NCBI RefSeq assembly: GCF_020532725.1
Contig: NZ_JAJAVC010000006.1
Location: 775,745-839,744 of the forward strand
Source: Methylobacillus arboreus
Lineage (GTDB): Bacteria; Pseudomonadota; Gammaproteobacteria; Burkholderiales; Methylophilaceae
Direction: 5' to 3'
DNA: 64,000 nt
Shown here: one piece after another, positions 33,824-44,363 of the stretch
Position numbering within the stretch: position 1 is the first letter of the stretch
Layout of the letters: every line of letters begins with the position of its first letter
Made by a program: the position numbers and the translations under genes
The notes under the pieces: generated by a model
The model's database searches: none
The model's input: the letters and a program-made list of their open reading frames with translations, nothing else
What the model was told of the DNA's origin: nothing

Positions 33824-34583
33824 GGTTTACTTCACTTAAACATTGCAGCATGGCGTCGTCTCCGGGTGCTGTGGCGACCAGGACACGCAGGCCCAGGCTG
33901 GACGGTAACTCGGCAATACGGGCATGGTTGACGCAAATCGTGATGCCAAGCAGCCATTCTGCGCTGCCATTGTTGGTCATGGCAAGTAAATGCCGCATGG
34001 CTTCGCTGCTGGTGACCACAATGGTATCCAGTTGTCCATTTTGCCACAGCGCATGCAATTTGCCCGTATCGGTTTGCGGGTTGATACGGCGGTAGCATTC
34101 AGCAAAGCGGACTTCCGCGCCACGGCTACGCAAGGTATCCGCCATGAGTTCACGGCCCCCTACGCCGCGCACGATCATGATGCGCTGGTCTTCTACGGAC
34201 TGCATTTGCGGTAATGCCAGCAGGGATTCGCTGTCAAAGCGATGCTCGGGCTGCAAGACGGTGGCTATGCCGTATTGCTGAAGCTCGGTTGTGGTTACCG
34301 GGCCAATGGCGGCAAATCGTGGTTTGGCAGGCCATTGTGAAAACTTGGCCTTAAGGCTTGGCATGGCGTGCTGCACGGCATTGGAACTGATGAAAATCAC
34401 CCAGTCCTGCGCGGCGAAATCTTCAATGGCTTGCTCAAAGGCGCTGTAGTTTTTAAGCGGTGCGATTGCAATCAGGGGAAAGTCAATCGCCTGGCCGCCA
34501 GCCGTTTCAATCATGCGCGTCAGGCGGGTAGCCTGGTCAACCGGGCGCGTGACGGCGATATGGCGGCCGGTGAGATCAGTCAT
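33816..34583 (-). CDS. hemD: Uroporphyrinogen-III synthase
   Basis: 255 residues. Closes and inverts ring D of hydroxymethylbilane. A poorly conserved family, identified by [51 protein letters not shown] and [14 protein letters not shown], and by position after hemC. Start at ATG 34583 overlaps the hemC stop by 8 bp; the longer frame to 34616 is inside hemC. Confidence 0.93.
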   Translation of the reverse strand: MTDLTGRHIAVTRPVDQATRLTRMIETAGGQAIDFPLIAIAPLKNYSAFEQAIEDFAAQDWVIFISSNAVQHAMPSLKAKFSQWPAKPRFAAIGPVTTTELQQYGIATVLQPEHRFDSESLLALPQMQSVEDQRIMIVRGVGGRELMADTLRSRGAEVRFAECYRRINPQTDTGKLHALWQNGQLDTIVVTSSEAMRHLLAMTNNGSAEWLLGITICVNHARIAELPSSLGLRVLVATAPGDDAMLQCLSEVNHD

Positions 34584-35508
34584 GCGCAAGCGCGGCGAGG
34601 ATGCGGTCAGCGCCACGTGCCACTAGTTTGGCTGCGAGTGCCTGGCCGAGTGCATCAGGCTGGTCTACCGGGCCTTGCGCGGTTTCACGCAGCAATTCCC
34701 TGCCATCTATGCTGGCGACGAAGCCGGTCATGCTGAGTGACTCGCCATGTTGCTGCGCGTAAGCGCCCAATGGCACCTGGCAGCTACCGGCCAGGGCGCG
34801 GCTCATGCCGCGTTCGGCTTCCACGCAGGCGGCGGTTTGCGCATGGTTGAGCGGGGCCAGGACTTCGAGCAGGTCGTGCCGGCTGGCATTGATTTCGATG
34901 CCGAGCGCGCCCTGGCCCACTGCAGGAATGCTGGCTTCCGGGTCTATGCATTCGCGGATGCGTGCTTCCAGCCCCAGGCGTTTGAGTCCGGCGGCGGCAA
35001 GAATGATTGCGGCGTATTGGCCTTCGTCAAGCTTGCGTAGCCGGGTTTGCAGGTTGCCGCGCAGGGATTCCACCTTGAGGCCGGGGAAGCGTGCCTGCAA
35101 CTGGCTCTGGCGGCGCAGGCTGGAGGTGCCGACCACGCTGCCCTCCGGCAGGGAGTCCAGGCTGGCGTAGTCGTTGGAGACAAATGCATCGCGCGGGTCT
35201 TCGCGTTCGCCGATTGCGGCGAGGGCGAAACCGGGCGGCAGGTGCATGGGCACGTCCTTCATCGAGTGCACAGCCAGGTCGGCCCGGCCATCGGCCAATG
35301 CCTGCTCCAATTCCTTGACGAACAAGCCCTTGCCGCCAATGCGGGCCAGCGGGGAATCCAGGATCTGGTCGCCAGTCGTAGTCATTCCAAGGATTTTTAC
35401 TTCGGTTTCAGGGTATAGGGCTTGCAGGCGGCTCTGGATATATTGTGCCTGCCACAGGGCAAGTGCGCTTTCGCGCGAGGCAATCACCAGTTTCTTGGGA
35501 GCATTCAT
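34576..35508 (-). CDS. hemC: Porphobilinogen deaminase (hydroxymethylbilane synthase)
   Basis: 310 residues. Polymerises four porphobilinogens. [20 protein letters not shown] start, [20 protein letters not shown], and the dipyrromethane-cofactor cysteine in [14 protein letters not shown]. First gene of hemC-hemD-hemX-hemY; 75 bp after algR on the same strand. Confidence 0.97.
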   Translation of the reverse strand: MNAPKKLVIASRESALALWQAQYIQSRLQALYPETEVKILGMTTTGDQILDSPLARIGGKGLFVKELEQALADGRADLAVHSMKDVPMHLPPGFALAAIGEREDPRDAFVSNDYASLDSLPEGSVVGTSSLRRQSQLQARFPGLKVESLRGNLQTRLRKLDEGQYAAIILAAAGLKRLGLEARIRECIDPEASIPAVGQGALGIEINASRHDLLEVLAPLNHAQTAACVEAERGMSRALAGSCQVPLGAYAQQHGESLSMTGFVASIDGRELLRETAQGPVDQPDALGQALAAKLVARGADRILAALAHD

Positions 35509-35583
35509 CGGGTTTATGGCTTGGCTTGCGCTTTTGCAGCTTAATCATTGAAAGCTGCCATTTTAGCATAGCGCCACCCGCGG

Positions 35584-36330
35584 CTAAGCTGCGGACAGCT
35601 TGCGCAACAAATGATACTGGCGTCTGCTCACGGCAATCGTCTCTGGGATATCTTTCAGGATGGCGTGCCAGCCACTTTCGCCATCGGTCTCACGTTTTTC
35701 ATACCCTATGATGCTGGATTGTGCTACCAGGCAATTGCGATGTAGGCGTAAAAAGAGGTGGCCCAGTTCCTGTTCCAGGCTGCTGAGTGATTCTTCAATC
35801 AGGTATTCCTGCATTCGTGTGCGCAGCGTGACATATTTGAGTTCGGCGCGCAGGTAGATCACGTCATTGACTGGTATGAGCAGGATGCGGCCATGATTGC
35901 TGACGCTGAAATGGGTACGGGTGTGCTGTAATGGCCTGAGTGCTTCAACCTGGGCAGGCAGCAGCACGCGTGCCTTGTGAATGGCGGCCGCCAGGCGTTC
36001 CTGGCGGATGGGTTTAAGCAGGTAATCCACGGCATTCAATTCAAAAGCCTTGATGGCATAGCCATCGAAGGCGGTGGTGAAAATGATTGCGGGCGGTTGG
36101 GCAAGCTTTTGTGCATGCCCGGCTGCTTCTATGCCATCCATATTGGGCATGCGGATATCCAGCAGCAATACGTGGGGCTTGAGCTGTTGTGTCAGTTCCA
36201 GGGCCTCGTTGCCATTCCTGGCCTCGCCAAGCAGCTTGACGTCGGGAATTTCCGTTAGCAGTTCGCGCAGGCGATTGCGCGCAGGCGGTTCGTCATCAGC
36301 GATGACGATATTGAACAATGTGCTATTCAT
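35584..36330 (-). CDS. algR: LytTR response regulator, AlgR-like
   Basis: 248 residues. Receiver domain (about 8-125) with acidic pocket IVIADDEPPARNRL, phospho-acceptor Asp in VLLLDIRMPNMDGIE and Lys in DYLLKPIRQERL; then a LytTR DNA-binding domain (about 145-245: INDVIYLRAELKYVTLRT-like segment, HLFLRLHRNCLVAQSSIIGY). Overlaps algZ by 4 bp. Location next to hemC matches the Pseudomonas algZ-algR-hemC order; target genes here unknown. Confidence 0.92.
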   Translation of the reverse strand: MNSTLFNIVIADDEPPARNRLRELLTEIPDVKLLGEARNGNEALELTQQLKPHVLLLDIRMPNMDGIEAAGHAQKLAQPPAIIFTTAFDGYAIKAFELNAVDYLLKPIRQERLAAAIHKARVLLPAQVEALRPLQHTRTHFSVSNHGRILLIPVNDVIYLRAELKYVTLRTRMQEYLIEESLSSLEQELGHLFLRLHRNCLVAQSSIIGYEKRETDGESGWHAILKDIPETIAVSRRQYHLLRKLSAA

Positions 36331-37349
36331 ACGCCTTGCCCCTTGCGGTAGGGAATCACGATGTGCACGGTATAATCATGGCCGCTGTTCGTGATATTGA
36401 GGCTGGCTTCTGCGTCGAAATGCAGTTCCAGCCGCTCGCGGATGTTGTCGAGCGCCATGCGGTTGCCCTGGTGATGACCTGATCCGGGCTGGTAAGGATT
36501 GCGCAGGTGGATATGCAGTTCATTGCGCGTGCTGTGGAGCTGGATGCTGATGGCGCCGCCTTCAGCCAGCGGTTCTATGCCGTGATACACCGCATTTTCC
36601 AGCAGAGGTTGCAGGATGAGCGGGGGGATCAGCGCATCCTGCGGCATATTGTCCACCAGCCATTCCACATGGAGCCTGTTTTCCAGCCTGAGCTTTTCCA
36701 GGGCCAGGTATTGCCTGCACAGGGCGATTTCCTGCGCCAGGGGTACCAGTTCGCGGTTATCTGCCATCAATACGCGGAACAGGTCTGCCATATCCATGAG
36801 CGCGGTTTCTGCCTGCCTGCTGTCGCTACGTACGATAGAAAGCACAGCGTTGATGCTGTTGAACAGGAAGTGCGGGCGTATCCTGGCTTGCAGGGCCTGC
36901 AGACGTGCCTCGACAAGTGCGGGAGTCAGGGAACGCTGGCGCAATTGCAGGTAGGCGAGGGTAAAGCCGGTCATGCTAAAAGCAATCAGGACGGTGCGTG
37001 CCAAGCTGTTTTGCAACTCGATGTTCAACAGATGGATGGCGGCCATATGCGCCAGCAGGCTTGATGCCAGGGGCAGCGCCAGGACGATGGCATACGCGGA
37101 CAGGGTATTCAGGCGCGCCAGCCAGGGATGCAGCGCATAGAGCAGCAGTAGGCTGACAAGCAGCACAGGCTGCATGAAGGCGCACCAGCGGGTGAAGGCC
37201 GGGAGCCATTCTGCCAGCGTAGCACTGGCCGCCAGGGATGAGAACAAGCCCATCAGGTTGACCAGCACCAGGATGCGCAGACATATGCCGAGGTTGCGGA
37301 AGTCGGGCAGCTTCGCGGAATTAATGGCTTTTTGCTTTATAATAGCCAT
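36327..37349 (-). CDS. algZ: LytS/AlgZ-type sensor histidine kinase
   Basis: 340 residues. Four to five membrane helices in the first 145 residues, then a His_kinase domain with the conserved [20 protein letters not shown] and a HATPase part ([39 protein letters not shown]). The usual Asn (N box) is present, so it is probably an active kinase, unlike degenerate AlgZ proteins lacking a full ATP site. Its start is 56 bp from the argH start on the opposite strand. Confidence 0.9.
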   Translation of the reverse strand: MAIIKQKAINSAKLPDFRNLGICLRILVLVNLMGLFSSLAASATLAEWLPAFTRWCAFMQPVLLVSLLLLYALHPWLARLNTLSAYAIVLALPLASSLLAHMAAIHLLNIELQNSLARTVLIAFSMTGFTLAYLQLRQRSLTPALVEARLQALQARIRPHFLFNSINAVLSIVRSDSRQAETALMDMADLFRVLMADNRELVPLAQEIALCRQYLALEKLRLENRLHVEWLVDNMPQDALIPPLILQPLLENAVYHGIEPLAEGGAISIQLHSTRNELHIHLRNPYQPGSGHHQGNRMALDNIRERLELHFDAEASLNITNSGHDYTVHIVIPYRKGQGV

Positions 37350-37405
37350 GGTTTAGCGCACTATTTTCACTATCTATCATCATCGTGAGTTCATCACGCA
37401 ACATC

Positions 37406-38812
37406 ATGACAGAAAAGTCCAACATCTTGAATCCAACCCCTTCCAAAACCTGGTCCGGACGTTTTAACGAGCCAGTGGCCGAACTGGTCAAACAATATAC
37501 CGCATCCGTGGGCTTTGACTATCGATTGGCCGAATATGATATACAAGGCTCACTTGCCCATGCACGCATGCTGGGCGCCCAAGGCATCATCAGCCAGGAG
37601 GATGTGGCACAGATAGAACAGGGCCTGGGCGAGATTCTCGATGAAATCCGCAATGGCGGATTCAACTGGTTGCTGGATCTGGAAGATGTACATCTCAATA
37701 TCGAGAAACGCCTAACCGACAAGATTGGCGATGCAGGTAAGCGCTTGCACACTGGGCGCTCCCGCAATGACCAGGTTGCCACCGATATCCGCCTGTGGCT
37801 GCGTGCCATGTTGGACGATGTCGTGGCACGTATTCGCAAACTGCAGCAATCGCTGGTGGACCTGGCCGAGCAGCATGCCGATACCGTGATGCCTGGCTTC
37901 ACTCATTTGCAGGTGGCGCAGCCCGTGACTTTCGGCCACCACTTGCTGGCCTATTTTGAAATGCTGCAACGCGATGCCGAGCGCCTGATCGATGCGCGCA
38001 AGCGCATCAACCGTCTCCCGCTCGGCGCCGCGGCACTGGCAGGCACCAGCTATCCGATAGACCGCGAGCGCGTGGCGCGCGAGCTGGGGTTTGACGCCAT
38101 ATGCGAGAATTCCCTGGATGCGGTATCCGACCGCGACTTTGCGATTGAATTTACCGCGGCTGCCGCACTTATCATGACGCATTTGTCGCGCCTGTCGGAG
38201 GAGCTCATCCTCTGGTCCAGCCCGCGCTTCGGTTTCATCGATATTGCAGACCGCTTCTGTACCGGTTCTTCCATCATGCCGCAGAAGAAAAACCCGGATG
38301 TCCCCGAACTTGTGCGCGGCAAGACCGGACGGGTCAATGGTCACCTGGTGGCACTGCTGACATTGATGAAGAGCCAGCCGCTGGCTTATAACAAGGACAA
38401 CCAGGAAGACAAGGAACCCTTGTTCGATACCGTGGACACCTTGCTGGTGACGCTGGAAATCTATGCGAACATGCTGCGCGGCATCAAGGTCAACAAGGAG
38501 GCCATGCGCCTGGCAGCCGCGGAGGGATTTGCTACGGCAACCGATCTCGCGGATTACCTGGTGAAAAAGGGCACGCCTTTCCGCGATGCGCATGAGGTGG
38601 TGGCATTGGTCGTGCGCCATGCGGTGGAGCAGGGCTGCGACTTGCCTGATCTTCCTTTGCAGCAACTGCAGAAATTCAGTCCGCAGATTGGCGAAGACGT
38701 TTATAAGGTGCTGACGTTGGAAGGCTCATTGGCGAGCCGCAACCATCGAGGCGGCACTGCACCTGCACAGGTGCGCGAAGCCTTGAAGCGGGCGAAAGCC
38801 TTGCTCGGATAA
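37406..38812 (+). CDS. argH: Argininosuccinate lyase
   Basis: 468 residues; last step of arginine synthesis, tetramer of the fumarase superfamily. Signature [17 protein letters not shown] (catalytic Ser loop), [37 protein letters not shown] 37406 is preferred over GTG 37385 since family members begin shortly before TWSGRFNEP; neither has a good ribosome site. Followed by a strong terminator. Confidence 0.96.
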   Translation: MTEKSNILNPTPSKTWSGRFNEPVAELVKQYTASVGFDYRLAEYDIQGSLAHARMLGAQGIISQEDVAQIEQGLGEILDEIRNGGFNWLLDLEDVHLNIEKRLTDKIGDAGKRLHTGRSRNDQVATDIRLWLRAMLDDVVARIRKLQQSLVDLAEQHADTVMPGFTHLQVAQPVTFGHHLLAYFEMLQRDAERLIDARKRINRLPLGAAALAGTSYPIDRERVARELGFDAICENSLDAVSDRDFAIEFTAAAALIMTHLSRLSEELILWSSPRFGFIDIADRFCTGSSIMPQKKNPDVPELVRGKTGRVNGHLVALLTLMKSQPLAYNKDNQEDKEPLFDTVDTLLVTLEIYANMLRGIKVNKEAMRLAAAEGFATATDLADYLVKKGTPFRDAHEVVALVVRHAVEQGCDLPDLPLQQLQKFSPQIGEDVYKVLTLEGSLASRNHRGGTAPAQVREALKRAKALLG

Positions 38813-38830
38813 GCGCCATCAATTTAAGAA

Positions 38831-38861
38831 GTAAAAAGCCCCGCATTGCGGGGCTTTTTAC
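38831..38861. terminator. Bidirectional terminator after argH
   Basis: Perfect 14-bp stem GTAAAAAGCCCCGC / GCGGGGCTTTTTAC, 3-nt loop, T-runs on both strands; separates argH from the convergent diguanylate cyclase gene. Confidence 0.94.
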
Positions 38862-38875
38862 TCATGCTGTATCGA

Positions 38876-40468
38876 TTACTGCACCGTAGGTGGCGGTACC
38901 GGCTCTTCCGAGTTAAGGCTGCGAGCGCCGATAACGCGGTTGCGCCCGGATTTTTTTGCATGATACAACGCCTGGTCCGTGCGGCCGATGATCGAATCCG
39001 CATCTTCTCCGGACAAGCGTTCGGCTACGCCCGCACTGAAGGTGATGAGGACGCGGTTATTGTCATGCATGAAAAAATTGCGCGTAAGCTCGCGCTGGGC
39101 GCGGGTAATGACACTGATGGCGTCCTTTTCGGTTGTTCCGGGAAGCAGGATGATGAATTCTTCCCCGCCATAACGTGCAATCACGTCAGTGGCGCGCAAT
39201 GATTCCTTGATGACGGAAGCGAGGTGTGCCAGCGCCTGGTCGCCAGTGGCATGGCCCATGTTGTCGTTGATTTGCTTGAAATGGTCGATATCCATCATGG
39301 CGATGCTGAGCGGCATGCCAAAACGGTCTGCCCGGTTGAACTCGCGTATCAAGGCCTCATCCATGCCGCGCCGGTTCAGGGTGCCAGTCAGATAGTCCTC
39401 GTGGGCTATTTCATTGATGTGGTCCAGCTGAAGGGTGAGTTCGTAGATTTGTTTTTCTGCCTCACGCACCTTGCTCTGTGCTTCTATGATTTCTGTGCGC
39501 GAGCGTTGCGTGATGCTGCTGATGACCTGTGTATCCTCAAGCAGGCGGCTCAGCACCTGGTTGAGATCCTGAATTTCGTCGCTATGGCTGATTTCCTCGC
39601 GATAACTTTGCAGCTTGGCTTGGTAGTCGTCGGTGGCCTCGGTGATTTCAGCGAGCTGGATCACGAAAATTTCAGCCATTTTCTTCAATGTCCTTTTTGC
39701 TTCGATCAGGCCAGGCTTAAGCTGGCCTTGCATGAAGATCAGGTCTTTGAGGGTGTTTTCTGCCTTGGCCAGAGATTCAATATTCAGCGGCTGGGTAAGA
39801 ATTTCACGCACTGCTGCCGTCGGGCCTTGCAGCCATTTCTCTTCCAATACCAAGGCTTCCATGCTCACCACCAGCAATCTCAGCAGCTGTAATAGGTGGA
39901 GCTGCAACTGGCTTTGGCTGTCCAGGTGCATTTCCAGGCTGAAGAGAATGTTCTTGAGCGAGCTTTCCAGTGCGAGGATGCTTTCGCGGCTTTGCGCTTG
40001 GCGCGCTTCTTCCAGCAACTGATTGGCGCGGGATTGCGCTTCCGGCACATCCTTGAGCTGGGGCACAACGACCAAATCCAGCGTCTTGACCAGCATGTCG
40101 CGCCAGAGCGTGATCATATCGATCTGGTCTTCGCTCTCAACATGGTAGTTGGTATGCCGGATGGCTGTGGGCAAAGGCAAGTTTACAAACAGTTTGCGCA
40201 ATGCTTCTTCAAGTTCTGTCCAGTTCTGTTTTTCGATCTGGAAGATGATCGCGCGCACTGCCGATTCGTGATGCGGATGTTGCGCACCAACCTCTGCAAG
40301 CACTTTCCCCAATAGTTGACCGACTGTCGATGATGCATCGGCCGAGGCCCTGCCATCAATCGCGTTGTAGACTTTTCGGTAATTGTCGGGCGTTGGTTCT
40401 ATCCGGCTTTTTGCAAGCTGCATCAGGGTTTGCCGTGCAGTTTCAACGGATTTTTTATGTTGATCCAT
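38876..40468 (-). CDS. Diguanylate cyclase (GGDEF domain)
   Basis: 530 residues, cytoplasmic; no membrane helix seen. N-terminal 340 residues are all helical, with extended heptad regions (about 280-365) typical of a dimerising sensor; C-terminal GGDEF domain (about 365-525) with the active site ARYGGEEFIILLPG and, five residues before it, RATD, an intact RxxD inhibitory site, so it should make c-di-GMP and be feedback-inhibited. The N-terminal part resembles GGDEF proteins annotated DgcA/YfiN-unlike 'DUF484-free' helical sensors; I cannot name a domain. Monocistronic. Confidence 0.92.
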   Translation of the reverse strand: MDQHKKSVETARQTLMQLAKSRIEPTPDNYRKVYNAIDGRASADASSTVGQLLGKVLAEVGAQHPHHESAVRAIIFQIEKQNWTELEEALRKLFVNLPLPTAIRHTNYHVESEDQIDMITLWRDMLVKTLDLVVVPQLKDVPEAQSRANQLLEEARQAQSRESILALESSLKNILFSLEMHLDSQSQLQLHLLQLLRLLVVSMEALVLEEKWLQGPTAAVREILTQPLNIESLAKAENTLKDLIFMQGQLKPGLIEAKRTLKKMAEIFVIQLAEITEATDDYQAKLQSYREEISHSDEIQDLNQVLSRLLEDTQVISSITQRSRTEIIEAQSKVREAEKQIYELTLQLDHINEIAHEDYLTGTLNRRGMDEALIREFNRADRFGMPLSIAMMDIDHFKQINDNMGHATGDQALAHLASVIKESLRATDVIARYGGEEFIILLPGTTEKDAISVITRAQRELTRNFFMHDNNRVLITFSAGVAERLSGEDADSIIGRTDQALYHAKKSGRNRVIGARSLNSEEPVPPPTVQ

Positions 40469-40616
40469 AACTGACCCAGGTTATATAGGTTTCCCCTCCG
40501 TTCTGGAGCAGCTTATGGCAAGCGGACTGCGCGGCTTGATAGCATCTGGCTTCCAGAATCGCTGTATTGTAATACAGACAAACTCTTACAAATGTAATCT
40601 GCCGGAAATCAATGGA

Positions 40617-41807
40617 CTAGTCCAGGAATAATTGCAGCAGCTCGTTGAGGAATCGCTGGCCGAGCAGGGTGGGTGCAATACGTGTAGGCGTTACGCTTAA
40701 CAAGCCCTTATCCACGGCATATTGCAGCGTGCTGGTAATGCTGCCCAGCGGCAGGCCGGTGCGCAGTTCGAACAATGCTGGTTCAAAGCCATCTGTGAGC
40801 CGCAGGGCGTTCATCATGAACTCGAAAGGCAGTTCATCGCGGGGGATTTGCCATTGCTGGTCCATGGCGCTGCCGTGCATGGTGTTTTCCAGGTAGCGCT
40901 TGGGGTGTTTGTGACGGCTTTCGCGGGTAATGCGGTCGTGGAAGCTCAACTTGCTATGTGCTCCCGCGCCTATGCCGAGATAATCGCCAAACAGCCAATA
41001 ATTGCGGTTATGGCGGCATTGGCGTCCACGCTGGGCAAATGCAGAGGTCTCATAATGCGCGTAGCCATGGCTGGTCAACAGGGCTTCAATGGCTTCCTGC
41101 ATGGTGGCGCTGGTGTCGTCATCCGGCAGCGCTGGTGGTGTGCGGTGGAACGGCGTGTTGGGTTCCAGGGTGAGATGGTAGAACGACAGGTGCGCAGGTT
41201 GCAGCTCGCAGGCGCGCTGGGCATCGGCGAGCGCGTGTTCCAGGTTCTGCCCGGGCAGGGCATACATGACATCCAGGTTGACGGCGTCAAAAGTGCCGAG
41301 CGCAAGTTCGGCTGCTGCCATGGCCTGGGTTTCGTCATGAATGCGACCTAGTTTTTGCAGGTAGCTACTGTCGAAGCTCTGGATGCCGAGCGATAGGCGG
41401 TTGACACCGGCTGCGCGGTAGCCGCGGAAATGCGCGGCATCCACGGTACCGGGGTTGGCCTCCAGTGTGATTTCGCAATCCGTGCTTAATTGCACCAGCG
41501 CACGGACATTGCTCAAAATGCGGTCTATGGCCTCGGGCGAGAACAGGCTGGGGGTGCCGCCGCCGAAGAAAATACTATGCACGCGGCGGCCCCAGATACG
41601 CGGCACAGATTGTTCCAGGTCGGCGATCAATGCATCGACATACGCTGCTTCCGGGATTTCGCTGCGTGACTCATGCGAGTTGAAATCGCAATAAGGGCAT
41701 TTGCGGACACACCAGGGAATATGGATGTAGAGCGAAAGTGGCGGCGGCTGGGTCGGTGCGGACGAGAGAACGCTGGTGGCATCCGGTTGGATTGCCGGCT
41801 CGCTAAT
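40617..41807 (-). CDS. hemW: HemW radical-SAM heme chaperone, apparent ATT start
   Basis: About 396 residues. The [4Fe-4S]/SAM motif IHIPWCVRKCPYCDFNSHE (CxxxCxxC) lies upstream of the first standard start codon in frame (TTG at 41630), and between it and the in-frame TGA at 41841-41843 there is no ATG, GTG, TTG or CTG. The likeliest start is ATT at 41807-41805, which overlaps the stop of the preceding gene (GATTAG) in the way coupled TAATG starts do. Downstream: FFGGGTPSLFS, SLGIQSF, LDVMYALPGQ, GAGAHSKLS. HemW is a heme chaperone, formerly called a second HemN; length fits the family. Last gene of rph-rdgB-x-hemW. Confidence 0.85.
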   Translation of the reverse strand: MSEPAIQPDATSVLSSAPTQPPPLSLYIHIPWCVRKCPYCDFNSHESRSEIPEAAYVDALIADLEQSVPRIWGRRVHSIFFGGGTPSLFSPEAIDRILSNVRALVQLSTDCEITLEANPGTVDAAHFRGYRAAGVNRLSLGIQSFDSSYLQKLGRIHDETQAMAAAELALGTFDAVNLDVMYALPGQNLEHALADAQRACELQPAHLSFYHLTLEPNTPFHRTPPALPDDDTSATMQEAIEALLTSHGYAHYETSAFAQRGRQCRHNRNYWLFGDYLGIGAGAHSKLSFHDRITRESRHKHPKRYLENTMHGSAMDQQWQIPRDELPFEFMMNALRLTDGFEPALFELRTGLPLGSITSTLQYAVDKGLLSVTPTRIAPTLLGQRFLNELLQLFLD

Positions 41808-42036
41808 CGTCTTGATTTCGATGGATTTGCTGATAGGGGTTCACCAGTTGGTCAATCAGGCGATGCAACGCTTCGCGCATCTGTGCTTCGGAAACCTCCA
41901 TGAGCAGGCCGTCTTCCAGAGCATCCTGGGCGATCTGCTTGATTTCGTCGAAGTTCTCGGTCATGACCTTGACCTTCTCGGTGCACGAAACCACGCTGCC
42001 GTCGTCGCGTAGCCATTTGGGCCAGTTGCCGCTCAT
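41803..42036 (-). CDS. Conserved small protein between rdgB and hemW
   Basis: 77 residues, soluble, acidic in the middle (MTENFDEIKQIAQDALEDGL), with a conserved-looking N-terminus SGNWPKWLRDDGSVVSCTEK. No domain I can name; similar small proteins sit next to rdgB and hemW in other betaproteobacteria as far as I recall. ATG overlaps the rdgB stop by 4 bp (ATGA), and its own stop overlaps the proposed hemW start. Confidence 0.78.
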   Translation of the reverse strand: MSGNWPKWLRDDGSVVSCTEKVKVMTENFDEIKQIAQDALEDGLLMEVSEAQMREALHRLIDQLVNPYQQIHRNQDD

Positions 42037-42638
42037 AATGCCAGCCTTTCCAGCTGTTGCACGAGTTTGGTCAAGGCATGGCCGCGATGGCTGATGCGGT
42101 TCTTGATTTCGGCAGGCAGTTCCGCCGCAGTTTGTCCGGTCTTGGCATCGAGAAATAGCGGGTCGTAGCCAAAACCGCCATTGCCGCGCGGCTCAGTCAG
42201 GATTTCTCCTTGCCAGATACCTTCCGCGATCAGCGGTTGCGGGTCGTCGGCGTGTCGCACCAGCACCATGATGCAGTAGTAATAGGCATGCCTGTCCTGT
42301 TGGCCCTCCAGGCTTTGCAAGAGTTGCTGGTTGTTGCGCGGGTCCGATTTCGGTTCTCCGGCATAGCGGGCAGAGTACACGCCAGGCGCGCCTTGCAGCG
42401 CGTTGACGCAGATGCCCGAGTCATCGGCAAGCGCGGGCAGCCCGGTATGGCGGCTGGCATGGCGTGCCTTGGCAAGCGCATTTTCGATAAAAGTGACGAA
42501 AGGCTCCTCTGCTTCGGGGACATTGAACGCGGATTGCGGCAATACCTCTATCGAAAGCGGAGCAAGCAATACCTGGATTTCCCTGAGCTTGCCCTGGTTG
42601 CCGCTGGCAATGACCAGTTTCTGGAAAGGCATGGTCAT
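42033..42638 (-). CDS. rdgB: Non-canonical purine NTP pyrophosphatase
   Basis: 201 residues. Ham1/RdgB: hydrolyses dITP, XTP and dHAPTP to keep damaged purines out of DNA. KLVIASGNQGKLREIQ, LADDSGICVNALQGAPGVYSAR and GFGYDPLFL are the signature stretches with catalytic Asp. Two bp after rph. ATG 42638 or 42632 both possible. Confidence 0.95.
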   Translation of the reverse strand: MTMPFQKLVIASGNQGKLREIQVLLAPLSIEVLPQSAFNVPEAEEPFVTFIENALAKARHASRHTGLPALADDSGICVNALQGAPGVYSARYAGEPKSDPRNNQQLLQSLEGQQDRHAYYYCIMVLVRHADDPQPLIAEGIWQGEILTEPRGNGGFGYDPLFLDAKTGQTAAELPAEIKNRISHRGHALTKLVQQLERLAL

Positions 42639-42640
42639 GG

Positions 42641-43357
42641 CTATAGCCCCAGTGCCGCCTTTTGTTTCGCAAGCAGTGTCTTGATGCCACTGTCTGCAAG
42701 CTCCAGCATGCGGTTCATCGCTTCGCGCTGGAACGGTTCGCCTTCGGCCGTGCCCTGGATTTCCACAAAACCGCCGTTGCCGGTCATGACCACATTCATG
42801 TCGGTATCACAGGCGGAATCCTCGATATAGTCGAGGTCGAGCACCGGGGTGCCCTGATAAACGCCCACCGAGATAGCTGCCACGGCATCGCGTAATGGGG
42901 ATTGCTGGATTAGGCCTTTTTCAAGCAGAAAGCTGACTGCATCGTGCAGGGCGACGTAGGCGCCGGTGATGCTGGCAGTGCGGGTGCCGCCATCGGCCTG
43001 GATCACGTCGCAATCAAGGTGAATGGTGCGTTCGCCCAGCTTTTCAAGGTCAATGACGGCACGCAGGCTGCGGCCAATCAGGCGCTGGATTTCCTGGGTG
43101 CGGCCGGATTGCTTGCCACGCGCTGCTTCGCGGTCCATGCGGCTGCCGGTGGAGCGGGGCAGCATGCCGTATTCAGCCGTGGTCCAGCCCTGGTTCTTGC
43201 CGCGCAGGAAAGGTGGCACTTTTTCTTCCACGCTGGCGGTACACAGCACATGGGTATCGCCGAACTTGACCAGCACCGAGCCTTCCGCATGTTTGGTGTA
43301 ATGGCGGACGATGTCGACTTCGCGTAGCTGGTCTGGGGCGCGGTTGCTGGGGCGCAT
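42641..43357 (-). CDS. rph: Ribonuclease PH
   Basis: 238 residues. Phosphorolytic 3' exoribonuclease trimming tRNA ends; hexameric ring in the family. [20 protein letters not shown] start, [45 protein letters not shown] before ATG 43357. Head of the operon rph-rdgB-x-hemW. Confidence 0.96.
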   Translation of the reverse strand: MRPSNRAPDQLREVDIVRHYTKHAEGSVLVKFGDTHVLCTASVEEKVPPFLRGKNQGWTTAEYGMLPRSTGSRMDREAARGKQSGRTQEIQRLIGRSLRAVIDLEKLGERTIHLDCDVIQADGGTRTASITGAYVALHDAVSFLLEKGLIQQSPLRDAVAAISVGVYQGTPVLDLDYIEDSACDTDMNVVMTGNGGFVEIQGTAEGEPFQREAMNRMLELADSGIKTLLAKQKAALGL

Positions 43358-43440
43358 GATATTTCCTGAGTTCAAAGACCATATTATAAGCGATGGTTAA
43401 TGGTTGGTTCGCCTAAATTTCGGGCGGCACTAGCATAGTG

Positions 43441-44361
43441 TTAGCGCTTGCTACGCTTGATGGCCGCATTGATTTCGGCGATAGCACGCTCTATGTCTTC
43501 TTCTACAAGATCGGCAGCCGTTTCGGCAGTGCTTGTCTCGCCAGGTTCAGCCAGGCCAAGAATAGTGTGCGACTGGGCAAGCGCCATATTGAGGGTGGAG
43601 ATGGTCAATGCCTGTTCCGGTTTGGTTTCCCATTGCACACCGATGGCGCTCAGGTTGTCCATGCTTGGCCCGCCCAGGCGCTCTGCAGCATCAAGCAGGC
43701 TGGGCACGCTATGGGCAACGCCCAAGCCAGTATTGAGAATGTCCAGCATGCGCTCATCGCTTAGCTGGGCCCATAGGCCGTCACTGCATAGCAGTACCTG
43801 ATCTCCTGGCTGCAAGGGGCGGGGCGGGCTGATTTCTATGCTGGGTGGCAATTCACTGCCCAGGCAGTTGTAAATCTTGTGGCGGTCAGGGTGATGGGTT
43901 ACGGCTTTCGCATCCAGCTTGCCCTGTTTCAGCATGAGCTGGACGATGGAATGGTCCTCGGTGCGAAATAGGCGTTTGCCGTTGCGGAAATGATAGAGGC
44001 GTGAATCGCCCACATGGGCGCAATAGAGCTTGTCCTGTTGCAGGATGCCCACCACCAGGGTGGTCTTGGGTGTTTCTTCCAATCCACGGTTGGCGGTGAG
44101 CTGGTGGATGGCATCATGCAGTTTCATGATCTCGGCTTGCAGGAAGTCAACCACATCCGGCAGTTCGGGTGAGGCTGCCTGCTGGAATGCGCCCGTGAGC
44201 ATTTTGACGGCCAACTGGGCAGCGACTTCACCATGATGATGGCCGCCCATGCCGTCCGCCAATACCAGCAACAAGGCGTTTCTGCTATAGGAATATGCGA
44301 CCCGGTCCTGGTTGGCAGGGCGTCCCCCGCTACGGCTGCTTTGGTGAATAGTAAACTTCAT
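43441..44361 (-). CDS. PP2C-family serine/threonine phosphatase
   Basis: 306 residues. PP2C metal-binding motifs: RPANQDRV, LLLVLADGMGGHHHGEVA, YCAHVGDSRLYHFRNG, VLLCSDGLWAQL and DNLSAIGVQW, so a complete Mn/Mg-dependent catalytic domain (1-240). The C-terminal 65 residues are an acidic, helical extension. It directly follows the kinase gene (2 bp), so the pair likely sets a phosphorylation state on a common substrate. Confidence 0.93.
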   Translation of the reverse strand: MKFTIHQSSRSGGRPANQDRVAYSYSRNALLLVLADGMGGHHHGEVAAQLAVKMLTGAFQQAASPELPDVVDFLQAEIMKLHDAIHQLTANRGLEETPKTTLVVGILQQDKLYCAHVGDSRLYHFRNGKRLFRTEDHSIVQLMLKQGKLDAKAVTHHPDRHKIYNCLGSELPPSIEISPPRPLQPGDQVLLCSDGLWAQLSDERMLDILNTGLGVAHSVPSLLDAAERLGGPSMDNLSAIGVQWETKPEQALTISTLNMALAQSHTILGLAEPGETSTAETAADLVEEDIERAIAEINAAIKRSKR

Positions 44362-44363
44362 AC

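Noticed and set aside
37712..38665. 317-codon minus-strand frame inside argH
   Set aside because: Antisense shadow of a GC-rich, well-conserved argH.
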